Positions 9,205 to 18,350 are shown, numbered from the stretch's first letter. The stretch is DNA of 64,000 nt from Nesterenkonia haasae (GCF_010119385.1 NZ_VFIE01000020.1:122939-186938); one strand, 5' to 3'. Notes: a model not told the origin generated them from the letters alone. Translations and numbers: made by a program.

Positions 9205-10911
9205 CTACTCCGCGCCTTCGAATGAGTGAGCCAGGACCCAGGACGGGAACTCAGTGATCCGAGCGTCGATAACCAGGGGAACTGGAACATTACTTTCAAG
9301 CCATTGGTCGACAACTGCAAGGTCGTCGGCTGTGCGGACTGTGACAGCTTCACAACCGTATCCACGGGCGATGGAGGCAATGTCGGTCTCGGGAAACACC
9401 ACGGTGTCGAGCTCATCCGTTTCGTGGGCAAAGTGGTGCACCTCGGCACCATAGGCATGATCGTTGTACACCACCACAACCATCCGTAGTTGCATTCGTA
9501 CCGCAGTGTCCAGCTCCACATGGCTCATCATGAACCCACCATCACCCACGCCGACGATCGGTAGTCGGTCGCGGAGCGCAGTTGCGGCACCAACGCCCAT
9601 AGACAAGGCCAGGCCAATCGACTGAAAAGCGAGACCCAGACAGTACCCAGTATTGTCCGGAACTCGAAAGAGCATAGCTGGGTAGGCGTTAAAGTTTCCC
9701 CCGTCCGGCACAACCACCCGGTGATCCGGCAACTTCTTATCGAGCTCAACAGTCAATAGCCTGGGGTCGATGTGGGTCTCGGTAGAGGTATCTTCGAATG
9801 GTTGTTCGCACCAATGCCGTGAGGCTCGCACCTTTTGGGCAACAGATTCGGTACGGTACCCCGTGCGCGACCCACCTGCTTCACCGCGCAGCTCCCCAAG
9901 CACGGCTTCAGCGGTAAGCCGAGTGTCGCCAAGCACCGCGTCATCCACGGGGAAATGAAACCCGAAGGCTTCCCGCCGATCGTCCACCTGGATCACTCGC
10001 TTGCCGAGCAGGAGGGAGCCGTTGCGAGTGGTCCATTTGTTCAGGGCCGCACCGAAAACGACAAGCAAGTCTGCCTGGGCAACCAACTCTGCACTGCCAT
10101 CCGTCGCGAAACCGCCCATGGCGTCCAAGTACCACGGATCATGGGCAAAGAGCCCGCGTGCAACTGCTGAGGTGGTTAACAACGCCCCAGCCTGTTCGGC
10201 GAGGGCGCGCAGTTCCGTCACCGCATGCACCCCGCCCCGTCCAGCCACAATAACCGGGCGTTCCGCGGTAGCCAAGGCCTTAGCGACTTCCGACACGGCA
10301 GGACCAGACGCTCCGGAATGCACGGGCCTCAGCAATTCGAGCCCGGAGGCGGGCCGCAAAGGTGCCTGCTGTTCTTGGAGGTCCAACGGAACCGAGAGGA
10401 CCACCGTCTTGCGCCGGTGCACCGCAGTCTGGACAGCTCGGGCGACGTCCTGCCATACCGTTTCGGGGCGATGCACCCGTTCTGCCACCGCGCCTAATCC
10501 CTTGACGACCGCGTCTTGGTCGATATAGAAGTTCGACGCCGTGTTCCACCCCGGGGTATCGCCGGCTAAAACGATCACTGGTGTGCCAGATTTAGCCGCC
10601 TCGGTCACTCCGGTGAGCGAATTAGTGAGTCCGCACCCTTGGTGGACAGAGACGACGGTCAGTCGCCCGGTGGATCGAGCGTAGGCATCAGCCATACAGG
10701 CAGCGCCCATCTCATGCCGGGCAGCGGTGAACCCGGCTCCAGCGCGAATGAGAGCATTGGTCATATGGAAATTTCCGCTGCCCACTACACCGAAGATATG
10801 AGCTGCGCCCAACTCACCGAGAGCGGATCCGACGGCTTCGGCCACGCTGATATGTGGAGGCGAGGACGACGATGCACTGGACACCTCAGGTCGCTCTGTG
10901 GTCGAGGTCAT
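9205..10911 (-). CDS. Thiamine diphosphate-dependent enzyme, acetolactate synthase-like
   Basis: 568 residues from the ATG at 10911, preceded by AAAGGAAG; an upstream extension has no ribosome site. The three-domain ThDP enzyme layout is clear. The N-terminal pyrimidine-binding domain carries the catalytic Glu in AARHEMGAACMADAYAR, a central domain follows, and the C-terminal cofactor motif starts with GDGGFMMSH and ends about 30 residues later with YNDHAYG. Relatives include acetolactate synthases, benzoylformate decarboxylases and glyoxylate carboligases, and the exact reaction is not readable. It heads the operon with the two dehydrogenases. A CRP-like site lies 114 bp upstream. Confidence 0.82.
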   Translation of the reverse strand: MTSTTERPEVSSASSSSPPHISVAEAVGSALGELGAAHIFGVVGSGNFHMTNALIRAGAGFTAARHEMGAACMADAYARSTGRLTVVSVHQGCGLTNSLTGVTEAAKSGTPVIVLAGDTPGWNTASNFYIDQDAVVKGLGAVAERVHRPETVWQDVARAVQTAVHRRKTVVLSVPLDLQEQQAPLRPASGLELLRPVHSGASGPAVSEVAKALATAERPVIVAGRGGVHAVTELRALAEQAGALLTTSAVARGLFAHDPWYLDAMGGFATDGSAELVAQADLLVVFGAALNKWTTRNGSLLLGKRVIQVDDRREAFGFHFPVDDAVLGDTRLTAEAVLGELRGEAGGSRTGYRTESVAQKVRASRHWCEQPFEDTSTETHIDPRLLTVELDKKLPDHRVVVPDGGNFNAYPAMLFRVPDNTGYCLGLAFQSIGLALSMGVGAATALRDRLPIVGVGDGGFMMSHVELDTAVRMQLRMVVVVYNDHAYGAEVHHFAHETDELDTVVFPETDIASIARGYGCEAVTVRTADDLAVVDQWLESNVPVPLVIDARITEFPSWVLAHSFEGAE

Positions 10912-11264
10912 CGTCCGACTTCCTTTCATAGGCCTTGAATTCTGGCGACCTTCTGCTGGCTGAACTGAGCGTAACCACATTTATGACGTGAGTGCTCAGA
11001 TTCTGGACATCCTCTCACTCTGTGAGTGACTCAAGTCACACACAATAACTGGCCCTTACTCTAAAGCGATAACCCCGTCGGGCCAATAGACGCACTCCGT
11101 GAATACGTAGAACTTTTCGGCCCGGAGTGTTCCCGGGGTGACACTGACCCAACCCTGCCTATGTCTGAACAAGACCAGACACGCACTCGATGCTCGCCAC
11201 AGCTGGAGTTCAGTGCCCTCCCGGAATTCAACGCCTTAGCGAGATTCAGAGGAATGAACCCCGA
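10912..11264. promoter_or_regulatory. Intergenic region between LigM2 stop and ThDP operon
   Basis: 353 bp with no credible gene. It should hold the promoter of the leftward ThDP operon and the 3' end of the ligM2 transcript. One clear element is seen, the CRP-like palindrome at 11025-11040. No U-tailed terminator hairpin is visible. Confidence 0.5.
11025..11040. promoter_or_regulatory. CRP/GlxR-like site
   Basis: AGTGA-CTCAAG-TCACA. The core GTGACT-CA-AGTCAC is a perfect inverted repeat with 6-bp arms. It lies 114 bp upstream of the ThDP-enzyme start (minus strand). Confidence 0.55.
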
Positions 11265-12650
11265 TCAGGAATCGGCGCGGTAGACAGTACGCGCATATTC
11301 CGTGAGCGGAGCGGGCTGGACCGTAGCGCGAATCTTTACTTGTACATGGTCCTCCACCTGCGACTTCTTGGAGCGCGTCTCCTCACCCCAGACGACGGTG
11401 ACCTCAGTACCGGGCTCCGCAAACTCGGGCTCCATGTGGGCCAGCGACAGCATTGCCCGCTCATTGGCGGAGTACCCTGTCCACAGCGAGAGCCCCACCT
11501 GCTGACCGTTCGCGGTTTGCACTTGGTCATAGTGGAAAGTGTCGTACAGGGCCATAGGGAGGTTGAAGAATTTAGCACCGGGGGCCGGACCAAAGAGGGC
11601 CGAGCCGAAGGCCTCCGTCATGTCCTCGTTGTTCCAGACGAGAGTGACCTTTTTGCGCCCCTTCTCAGGGAGGCCTTCCTCGACCATGCGTTCCAGTGCT
11701 TCACGACCGACGAAATCATGATCGAACCGCACCACCCTGCCGTAGTCCAGCTCGAAGGGCGTGATGTAGTAATCTTCGATGTTTTGCGAGTAGTAACTGC
11801 CGCCCAGCGGAGAAGTCGCTTCGTAGGCGCTGTCCTGAAGCCAGCGCCGGAAATCGGCCATCTTCTCGCCAGTGTAAATGGCTGGCAGAGGGCGCGGCTG
11901 CCACCCGGACTCCAAGGCATTGGTGTGGTAAGCGCGAGCGCCTACCTGAACCATCCCAAACTTCTCGCCGGCTTTCAGTAACGCACCGTGGACAGCGTCG
12001 ACGTCTTCCCAAGGCCCCCACATCTCAAAGCCGGGCTCACCGGCCATTCCGTGACGCAATGCGCGGACTTCTTTGCCCCCGATGGTAAACCGCGTCATAC
12101 CGAAGAACTTCAGCTTCGGCGGCTCACTTCCGATAGCTTCTTTCATGACATCCATCGCGCCGGGCCCTTGGACCTGGAAGCGGTACACCACCGGGTCACC
12201 AGAGCGGTAGAGCGAGTTGTCATCGCGCCACACGCGCACATCGTATCCGCCGGTCTCGGCGTGAAAGTGCAGCCAGTTGATAGAGGGTGGAATACCCACC
12301 GCCTGATACTCGTCCTCCTCCAAATGGAACAGGATGTTGTCGCCGATGACATACCCGTCGTGATTCACGGCGATGAACTGCTTGGCGGTGTCCACGGGGA
12401 ATTTCTCTACGCTGTTTACGGCGAGATCGCTGATGAGCTTCTTAGCGTCCGGGCCTTTGATGTTGAGATCGGCCATGTGATGCGACTGGTCGAAGATTAC
12501 GGCGTTGGTCCGCCAGGACAGCTGCTCGTCACGCCAGTTGCTGAATTCGGGGACTACGCGCGGCACAACAGCGGGCGGCGCGGGGGAATCCCAAAGCAGC
12601 TTGTGCGCACTACCTGCCTCAGCGATTGCGTCGTCAAGGTTCTTTGTCAT
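11265..12650 (-). CDS. LigM-like THF-dependent O-demethylase paralogue with altered pocket (LigM2)
   Basis: 461 residues of the same GcvT-type family as LigM1 and LigM3 but clearly diverged. The catalytic-tyrosine region is kept (Tyr241 in GARAYHTNALESGW, with Trp250), as is His58 in FDQSHHM. Two positions differ: the Tyr30 equivalent is Val29, and the Arg121 equivalent is Ile120 (AVGIPPS instead of YVGRSP). As I recall, in LigM this Arg and Tyr contact the substrate carboxylate. This copy may therefore demethylate a ring without that carboxylate, or with another geometry. It sits downstream of an EthD-like gene and has a CRP-like site 80 bp upstream of its ATG. Confidence 0.85.
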   Translation of the reverse strand: MTKNLDDAIAEAGSAHKLLWDSPAPPAVVPRVVPEFSNWRDEQLSWRTNAVIFDQSHHMADLNIKGPDAKKLISDLAVNSVEKFPVDTAKQFIAVNHDGYVIGDNILFHLEEDEYQAVGIPPSINWLHFHAETGGYDVRVWRDDNSLYRSGDPVVYRFQVQGPGAMDVMKEAIGSEPPKLKFFGMTRFTIGGKEVRALRHGMAGEPGFEMWGPWEDVDAVHGALLKAGEKFGMVQVGARAYHTNALESGWQPRPLPAIYTGEKMADFRRWLQDSAYEATSPLGGSYYSQNIEDYYITPFELDYGRVVRFDHDFVGREALERMVEEGLPEKGRKKVTLVWNNEDMTEAFGSALFGPAPGAKFFNLPMALYDTFHYDQVQTANGQQVGLSLWTGYSANERAMLSLAHMEPEFAEPGTEVTVVWGEETRSKKSQVEDHVQVKIRATVQPAPLTEYARTVYRADS

Positions 12651-12729
12651 GGTGTTGCTCCTTAGGTGATGCTAGTCAAGACTTCTCTCCCATTCTTGAC
12701 CCAGGCCCTCCCCAAGAAAAGCTCTTATA

Positions 12730-12745
12730 TGTGATGTAGCTCATA
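12730..12745. promoter_or_regulatory. CRP/GlxR-like site
   Basis: TGTGA-TGTAGC-TCATA, 8 of 10 half-site matches, 80 bp upstream of the ligM2 start (minus strand). Confidence 0.45.
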
Positions 12746-12789
12746 AGAAAATCTACGGATAGCACCCTGAGACCTCACGACCCCGCCCA

Positions 12790-13095
12790 TCAGATCGATT
12801 CGGCGGCGAAATGCATCACGATGGCACCGCCGGTCGCATAGTTTGGCACATCGGCTCCAACGGCCTGCCCTTCCGGCGAGGCCATAGCGAACTCGTAGGC
12901 TTCTTTGCTTTGGAAATCCGCCTCGAAGATCGCGAAATAGGGACTCTCCTGCTCGCCAGCGTCGATATTCAGCGAAAACCGGTGGTCGAGCATGCCCGGA
13001 AGCTTCTTCGCCAAAGGCAGGTGCACATTGCGATAGTGCTCCTCGAACGCCTTTGGATCTTCGGGATGGGGATAGAGAACGACGACGCGATGCAT
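12790..13095 (-). CDS. EthD family protein (dimeric alpha+beta barrel)
   Basis: 101 residues from the ATG at 13095, chosen because AGGAG lies 7 bp upstream; a longer frame to 13122 has no ribosome site. The pattern is typical of EthD: an N-terminal strand HRVVVLYPHPEDPKAF, the YRNVHLPLAKKLPG segment with its conserved His, and a late YFAIFEADF strand. EthD proteins form dimeric ferredoxin-like barrels. They are found next to oxygenases and demethylases, where some act as decarboxylases or accessory factors. It is upstream of ligM2 in the same direction (139-bp gap with a CRP-like site between). The function here is unknown. Confidence 0.78.
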   Translation of the reverse strand: MHRVVVLYPHPEDPKAFEEHYRNVHLPLAKKLPGMLDHRFSLNIDAGEQESPYFAIFEADFQSKEAYEFAMASPEGQAVGADVPNYATGGAIVMHFAAESI

Positions 13096-13325
13096 AGCGA
13101 AACTCCTGTGGGGGGGGGACATTGGACGAAAGTCATTCTAGAGCGCGCATCCGCGGAAAAGGAACGACTGAATCCTTCCGATGCGCGGCCCAATTGAGCC
13201 AAAGTGCCCTATGCCCCCTATCCCGCCTGAAACGATGACCTCCGGATAAACAGGGCCCAAGGGCGTCGGGGCGTCGCGACACGCCCATAGTTTGCCCGAA
13301 AATCTGTCTAAATCCGCGATGGACT

Positions 13326-13341
13326 TGTGATCGGACTCACA
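13326..13341. promoter_or_regulatory. CRP/GlxR-like site, perfect
   Basis: TGTGA-TCGGAC-TCACA, a perfect match to both half sites. It lies between the divergent EthD-like gene and the TRAP operon, about 230-245 bp from each start. Confidence 0.6.
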
Positions 13342-13529
13342 AGAGGACATCATGGTGTATGGTCAGGAATCGAACGGGTCTCATTTCCCTTCGTGTTTGT
13401 TTAGGTATCTACTGTGGATCAGAATGGCCACTAGTTTCACGTTGTCACTGATGTTAAAAGGAACCGGTGCTCCGTATCTACGCGCACATGTATAGCCTTT
13501 TAGTGGCGGACTCCAAGATTTTGGAAACG

Positions 13530-13540
13530 TTGATCATCAA
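13530..13540. promoter_or_regulatory. Palindrome upstream of TRAP operon, possible operator
   Basis: TTGAT-C-ATCAA, a perfect 11-bp palindrome 31 bp upstream of the dctQ-like start. It is a candidate operator; the regulator is unknown. Confidence 0.3.
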
Positions 13541-13570
13541 GGGCACCGTCACAATCTAGAGAAGAACGGT

Positions 13571-14164
13571 TTGGTCAGGCGGCAATCGGCGGTCGAACCG
13601 TGGGAAAGGATGTCGGTCGTGGAACGTGTGATTATCGGCGTCAGTCGGGTGATGGGCGTGATCGCCGCATCGGCGATTGTTGTGCTGATGCTTGCCATCG
13701 TGGCGGATGTCGTCACTCGTTTTCTGACGGGTTCGAGTCTGCCAGCAATGGTGGAGCTATCGGAGTCAGCTTTGATCGTCTCGATCTTCTTCGGTTTGGC
13801 CTGGGCGGGGACCTCGGGGGCGCATGTCTCAGTCACCCTGTTCACCGACCGACTCGGAAAAGGTGTCAACCGGTTTCTCGGCGTTGTGGTCTGGGGGCTT
13901 AGCGGTGGATTAGCAGCGTGGCTGACCTACGCAACCACGTTGCGGGCCATCAGCGCCACGGAGCGAAACGAGATTCGGATGGGTCTTGTGCAGTGGCCGA
14001 TGTGGCCGCTCAGGTGGGTGGTCGCCGTCGGTCTGGCAGTGTTCTTCTTGGTCTGCGTCATCAACCTTGTGCGAGTGCTGCGCGGCATGGACATTCTGCC
14101 TGCGCACACTGAAGAGGAAGCTCGCGGCGAAGCGGCCGAGCTTGAAGAGGGCGCAAAACTCTAA
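13571..14164 (+). CDS. TRAP transporter small membrane subunit (DctQ type)
   Basis: 197 residues with four hydrophobic segments (about 22-45, 60-78, 98-120 and 145-168), the DctQ topology. The start is uncertain. TTG at 13571 has GAAG at a suitable distance, while ATG at 13610 has AAAGG almost touching it. With the large subunit and the binding protein it forms a sodium-driven TRAP importer for an organic acid. It is the first gene of an operon that continues into aldehyde dehydrogenase, FAH hydrolase and ring-cleavage genes, so an aromatic or dicarboxylic acid substrate is likely. The acidic C-terminal tail is cytoplasmic by prediction. Confidence 0.85.
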   Translation: MVRRQSAVEPWERMSVVERVIIGVSRVMGVIAASAIVVLMLAIVADVVTRFLTGSSLPAMVELSESALIVSIFFGLAWAGTSGAHVSVTLFTDRLGKGVNRFLGVVVWGLSGGLAAWLTYATTLRAISATERNEIRMGLVQWPMWPLRWVVAVGLAVFFLVCVINLVRVLRGMDILPAHTEEEARGEAAELEEGAKL

Positions 14165-14187
14165 GACAAGGATGGAAACCGTAAACT

Positions 14188-15579
14188 ATGGATATCAATC
14201 AGGTTGTCATCCTGACGCTCGTCATCCTCCTCGTAATGTTGAGTATCCGGATGCCTGTGGCGCTGAGCCTCGGTCTGGCCGGTGGCGTGGGACTGATTCT
14301 GTTGCGGGGCTTGGATTACGCAACGAGCAATATGGGCTCGGTGCCCTTCGCCGATACAGCGAGCTTCGCCTTCACCATCATCCCGATGTTCATCCTGATG
14401 GGAATGTTCGCCGTACGGGCCAATATCGCCACTAACGTCTTCGCCGTGGCGAACCATTTCGCACGCAAGGCTCCCGGAGGGCTTGGAGTCGCCACCGTTA
14501 TGGCCTGTGCAGGTTTCTCAGCCGTCTCTGGCTCTTCGATCGGCACTGCGGCCACCATTTCGCGTCTCGCGGTCAACCAGATGCGTGCCAGCGGCTTCCC
14601 CGCCACGTTGGCGACCGGAATCGTCGCCATCGCGGGCACTCTCGGGGTCATGATTCCCCCCTCAACGTTTTTGGTGCTGTATGCCGTGCTGGCCCGCGAG
14701 TCGGTCGCCGCCATGTTGGCGGCCGGGATCATCCCCGGGCTGCTCTCGGCCGTCTTCTACATCGTTTACATCATGCTCTTCGGTCAGAGAATGATCCGCA
14801 AGGAGATGGCTCACCGCGAGAACGTCGACGACGGGATGGACAGCAGCGGCGAGAAACTGACGGCCGCCGTTGACGAGGCGCGCGAAGAACTCGCTCGTCG
14901 CGCCACCCGCATCCGCGACCTTCCTTGGCGCGGAGTCCTGCACGTAGCAATCCTCTTCCTGATCGTCATGGGCGGAATGTACTCCGGGATATTCACCTCG
15001 ACCGAGGCTGCCGCCGTCGGGGCATTGACCGGCCTCATCATCCTGATCGTGGAGTACCGCGGCAAAGGAATCCGGGAGACATTTATTGCCTTCAAAGACT
15101 CCTTGCTGGATACTGCTCAGACGACCTCCATGGTCTTCTTCATCGTTATCGGCTCTGGACTGTTCTCCGCCTTCCTCGTGACCGCCGGGGTGACCAACGC
15201 GGTGGCCAATTGGGTGACCAGCCTCGACATGAACCCGATGCTCATTATGGGCCTGCTCCTACTGTGTCTGATCCCGCTAGGCATGTTCCTGGAATCGATG
15301 TCCATTCTGGTGTTGTCGGTCCCCCTTCTCTACCCCATCGCGATGGAGTTCGGCTTCGAGGGAATTTGGCTGGGCATCATGATCGTGAAGCTCATCGAGA
15401 TCGGCATGGTCACGCCACCGGTGGGCATCATCAGCTTCGTGATCGCCGGCAGCGCCAGAGTTCGTGCCGAAACTGTATTCATCGGTGTTATCCCTCTGCT
15501 GGTCATGGATCTCATCATCACGGCGATTTTGTTCTTCGTGCCAGCGCTGACCATGTTCCTTCCCTCCCTCATTAGATAG
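14188..15579 (+). CDS. TRAP transporter large permease (DctM type)
   Basis: 463 residues, almost entirely hydrophobic with about 12 predicted membrane segments, the normal DctM size. The family signatures PIPMFILMGMF-like (FTIIPMFILMGMFAV) and SGSSIGTAATISRLAVNQM are present. A hydrophilic cytoplasmic loop (about 190-245) contains many charged residues. It forms the transport channel with the DctQ subunit encoded 23 bp upstream. A strong stem-loop follows just after its stop codon, before the binding-protein gene. Confidence 0.93.
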   Translation: MDINQVVILTLVILLVMLSIRMPVALSLGLAGGVGLILLRGLDYATSNMGSVPFADTASFAFTIIPMFILMGMFAVRANIATNVFAVANHFARKAPGGLGVATVMACAGFSAVSGSSIGTAATISRLAVNQMRASGFPATLATGIVAIAGTLGVMIPPSTFLVLYAVLARESVAAMLAAGIIPGLLSAVFYIVYIMLFGQRMIRKEMAHRENVDDGMDSSGEKLTAAVDEAREELARRATRIRDLPWRGVLHVAILFLIVMGGMYSGIFTSTEAAAVGALTGLIILIVEYRGKGIRETFIAFKDSLLDTAQTTSMVFFIVIGSGLFSAFLVTAGVTNAVANWVTSLDMNPMLIMGLLLLCLIPLGMFLESMSILVLSVPLLYPIAMEFGFEGIWLGIMIVKLIEIGMVTPPVGIISFVIAGSARVRAETVFIGVIPLLVMDLIITAILFFVPALTMFLPSLIR

Positions 15580-15582
15580 GAA

Positions 15583-15607
15583 ATGCGGGCCGGAAGTATG
15601 CCCGCAT
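15583..15607 (+). terminator. Stem-loop between TRAP permease and binding-protein genes
   Basis: ATGCGGGC, nine bases, GCCCGCAT: a perfect 8-bp stem starting 3 bp after the permease stop. A second, smaller hairpin, GGCCT-CGA-AGGCC, follows at 15645-15657. There is no U-run, so it may be a partial terminator or an mRNA-stabilising element that lets the binding protein be made in excess. Confidence 0.55.
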
Positions 15608-15759
15608 CCGGTGGAACATGAACGGCGGCTCGACGGCACTTTAGGGCCTCGAAGGCCAGTGGTGACCCCTTCGCCACCAGAACATAGATCGTGCACTGTG
15701 AGACAACTAACACTGCGTCGCATGGCGCATGGTGGAGACAACGCAGAAAGAAAGGAACA

Positions 15760-16911
15760 ATGATGTTCGCACCAGGCAAAAACTCGTTCACCAAGACGAC
15801 CGGCGTTATCGCTGCAGCCGGCGCTCTTTTGCTCTCCACCGCATGTGATGAAGGCGTCACAGGCGGTGGCAACGGCGACGGCGACGCGGGGCCAGAGGTC
15901 ACCTTGGTCCGCGTGACCGCTGCGTTGGGCCAAACTCCTAACGCGGCAGTCGAGAACTGGTTCCTCGATGAAATCGAAGAACGCAGTGACGGTCGAATCG
16001 AAGTTGATCGAAACGAACCCTATGCACTGTGTGATGCCCCCGAGATCGCGGAGTGCGTCGGTGACGGCCGGGCGGACATTGGCGTCACCATTCCGGACTA
16101 CACTCCCGAACGTTTTCCCTCAACATCGGTGGTCTCGATCCCGTTCATTAATCAGAACTGGCAGGGCGTCACTCACGCTCTGCACGAGATGCACGTCAAC
16201 AATGAAGACGCTCAGGCGGTCATGGAGCGGAACAACTTGCACCACATCGGCACCTGGCCGGTTGGACGCCTTCTGCTCGGCACCAACGAACCGGTCGAGG
16301 ACCGCGATGACCTCGCAGGCCTGTCCACTCGCGTCTCCGGCCCCCTCGCAATACAGCTGTTCGAAGAGGGAACGGACGTCAACGTCGTCACCGTCGCCGC
16401 TAACGAGGTCTACGAGGCCGTTGAGCGCGGTCTGATCGACTCGACAGCAGCAGGGCTGGACTTTCCAGTTGACTACCAGCTCCGTGAAGTGCTTTCGCAC
16501 TGGGCTGACCCTGGTACTGGTGAGTATTCCGCCTTCGGAATGTGGATGAACCTCGACACCTACGAATCCATGGACGAAGACCTTCAGGGCATCATTGACG
16601 AGGTAGCCGCAGAGCTCGCCGCGGGTGCCGGCGCCGAAGGTTTCCATGATCAGGCACTCAATGAGCAGTGCCCGATCATGATGGACGGCCAGGTGGAGTC
16701 ATTCGACCGCTGGGACGAGAGCCTCACCGAAGAGTGGGAAACGGAAGCCGGTGACGACCTCCAGGAGAGCTGGGTTGAGCTCGCCACTGGCCATGGCCTT
16801 GAAAACGCCGACGCCGTCCTCGACCAGTACCTGCAAGACCTCGAAGAGCTTTCGGACCCAGATGTCGAAGATGCCACTTCGGCCTGCATCGATGAGTTCA
16901 ACGAACAGTGA
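15760..16911 (+). CDS. TRAP transporter solute-binding lipoprotein (DctP type)
   Basis: 383 residues from the ATG at 15760, preceded by AAAGGAA; a longer upstream frame has no ribosome site. A signal peptide with LLLSTAC points to lipidation at Cys29. The mature protein has the DctP fold. The LSTRVSG segment carries the conserved Arg that salt-bridges the carboxylate of the ligand, and VTVAANEVYEAVERGLIDS is the typical central motif. It captures an organic acid outside the membrane and hands it to the DctQM channel. Gene order is dctQ-dctM-dctP, with a hairpin-rich 180-bp gap before dctP. Confidence 0.9.
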   Translation: MMFAPGKNSFTKTTGVIAAAGALLLSTACDEGVTGGGNGDGDAGPEVTLVRVTAALGQTPNAAVENWFLDEIEERSDGRIEVDRNEPYALCDAPEIAECVGDGRADIGVTIPDYTPERFPSTSVVSIPFINQNWQGVTHALHEMHVNNEDAQAVMERNNLHHIGTWPVGRLLLGTNEPVEDRDDLAGLSTRVSGPLAIQLFEEGTDVNVVTVAANEVYEAVERGLIDSTAAGLDFPVDYQLREVLSHWADPGTGEYSAFGMWMNLDTYESMDEDLQGIIDEVAAELAAGAGAEGFHDQALNEQCPIMMDGQVESFDRWDESLTEEWETEAGDDLQESWVELATGHGLENADAVLDQYLQDLEELSDPDVEDATSACIDEFNEQ

Positions 16912-16937
16912 CGGATTGAAACCAGGAGGACACAGAC

Positions 16938-18350
16938 GTGGCCAACCACACTAAAAACTCGCTTCTCGAGGCCATCACTGTCTCCAGTGAGCAGGGTCGC
17001 GCCATTCCAGATGCCGCGACTGGAGAGACGATGGGGTACGTTCCCCAGCACACCATCGCCGACCTAGAAGCCGCGGTGGCCGCGGCCCACGAGGCTCAGC
17101 CTGCGTGGGCCGCACTCGGACATGCCAAGCGCTCGGAGATCCTCCATAAGATGGCTGACGAGGTCGAGGCACACGCTGAGGACCTCGCTCAGATCATCTC
17201 TCAGGAGCAGGGAAAACCGCTTGGCGGAATGGGATCGCGCTTTGAGGTCGGCGGTTGCGCAGTCTGGTTGCGCAGCGCCGCCGAGACCCCGCTGGAACCC
17301 GAGCTGTTGTTCGAGGCCGACGGAACTCGCTCGGAAATGCACTTTGCCCCCGTCGGGGTAGTCGGGGCTATCAGCCCGTGGAACTGGCCGGCAATGATCG
17401 CCATCTGGCAGATCGCCCCCTCTTTACGGATGGGCAACACCGTAGTGGCGAAGCCTAGTGAGTACACGCCGTTGAGCGTGCTCGCGCTCATCGAGCTACT
17501 CAGGCGCCATGTGCCGGAAGGTGTGCTGACTGGAATCTCCGGTGACCGTGAAATTGGCGCCGCTCTCGCCGCTCACGAGGGCATCGACAAGCTGATGTTC
17601 ACAGGATCGACACGCACCGGGCGTGAGATCGTCAAGAGCTCGGCGAACAACCTCGCTCGACTAACCCTGGAACTTGGCGGGAACGATCCAGGAATTGTCC
17701 TTCCCGGAACTGATGTGAAGGCGGTCGCGGAACAAATTTTCGGAGGAGTGTTCATCAACACCGGGCAGACCTGCGCGTCGCTCAAGCGCCTCTACGTTCA
17801 CGACTCGGTGTATGACGAGTTGGTCGAGGCGCTGGGCACATTAGCTGAGGCCGCGAAGCTTGGGCCCGGGCTGGATGAAGACAGCCAACTCGGTCCGCTC
17901 ACGACCGCCCAGCAGTTCCGAATCGTGTCCGAACTGGTCGAGGATGCCAAGGCGCGCGGTGGCCGCATAGTGACCGGTGGAGAAGCGGCCCCAGATCTCG
18001 GGCCGCACTTCTACAAGCCAACGATCGTTGCCGATATTGACGATGGCGCTCGATTGGTTGACGAAGAGCAGTTCGGTCCGGTCCTGCCGGTCATCCGCTA
18101 TTCCGATGTCGAAGATGCAGTTGCTCGTGCGAATGCATCGGACCAAGCCCTCGGCGCCTCCATCTGGGGTGACAAGGACGAGGCCAGAAAGCTCGCAGAG
18201 CGCATCGAATCGGGCACGGTATGGGTGAACCAGCACGGCACACTGAACCCGATGGTGCCCTTCGGCGGGGTGAAGCAGTCGGGCTACGGTCTGGAGTTTG
18301 GATCGCACGGACTCAAGGCAGTGGCAAACCCCAAGGTGATCACCTTCTGA
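16938..18350 (+). CDS. NAD(P)-dependent aldehyde dehydrogenase
   Basis: 470 residues from a GTG start, with AGGAGG 8 bp upstream. All landmarks of the ALDH superfamily are present: ISPWNWPAMIA (cofactor binding), FTGSTRTGREI, the general base Glu in LELGGNDPGIV and the nucleophilic Cys in NTGQTCASLKR. It resembles betaine-aldehyde, vanillin or semialdehyde dehydrogenases. In this operon it would oxidise an aromatic aldehyde or a muconic/hydroxymuconic semialdehyde from ring cleavage by the VOC enzyme four genes downstream. The substrate cannot be fixed from sequence. Confidence 0.9.
   Translation: MANHTKNSLLEAITVSSEQGRAIPDAATGETMGYVPQHTIADLEAAVAAAHEAQPAWAALGHAKRSEILHKMADEVEAHAEDLAQIISQEQGKPLGGMGSRFEVGGCAVWLRSAAETPLEPELLFEADGTRSEMHFAPVGVVGAISPWNWPAMIAIWQIAPSLRMGNTVVAKPSEYTPLSVLALIELLRRHVPEGVLTGISGDREIGAALAAHEGIDKLMFTGSTRTGREIVKSSANNLARLTLELGGNDPGIVLPGTDVKAVAEQIFGGVFINTGQTCASLKRLYVHDSVYDELVEALGTLAEAAKLGPGLDEDSQLGPLTTAQQFRIVSELVEDAKARGGRIVTGGEAAPDLGPHFYKPTIVADIDDGARLVDEEQFGPVLPVIRYSDVEDAVARANASDQALGASIWGDKDEARKLAERIESGTVWVNQHGTLNPMVPFGGVKQSGYGLEFGSHGLKAVANPKVITF

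Larger units (their letters stand above)
13096..13570. promoter_or_regulatory. Divergent promoter region, EthD gene and TRAP operon
   Basis: 475 bp without a credible gene between divergent units. It contains a perfect CRP-like palindrome at 13326-13341 and an 11-bp palindrome TTGATCATCAA at 13530-13540, close to the TRAP operon start. Part of it is less GC-rich than its surroundings. Confidence 0.5.

Noticed and set aside
11190-11981. Plus-strand frame of 263 codons opposite ligM2
   Set aside because: It is antisense to a clear GcvT-family gene, and the translation shows no domain.
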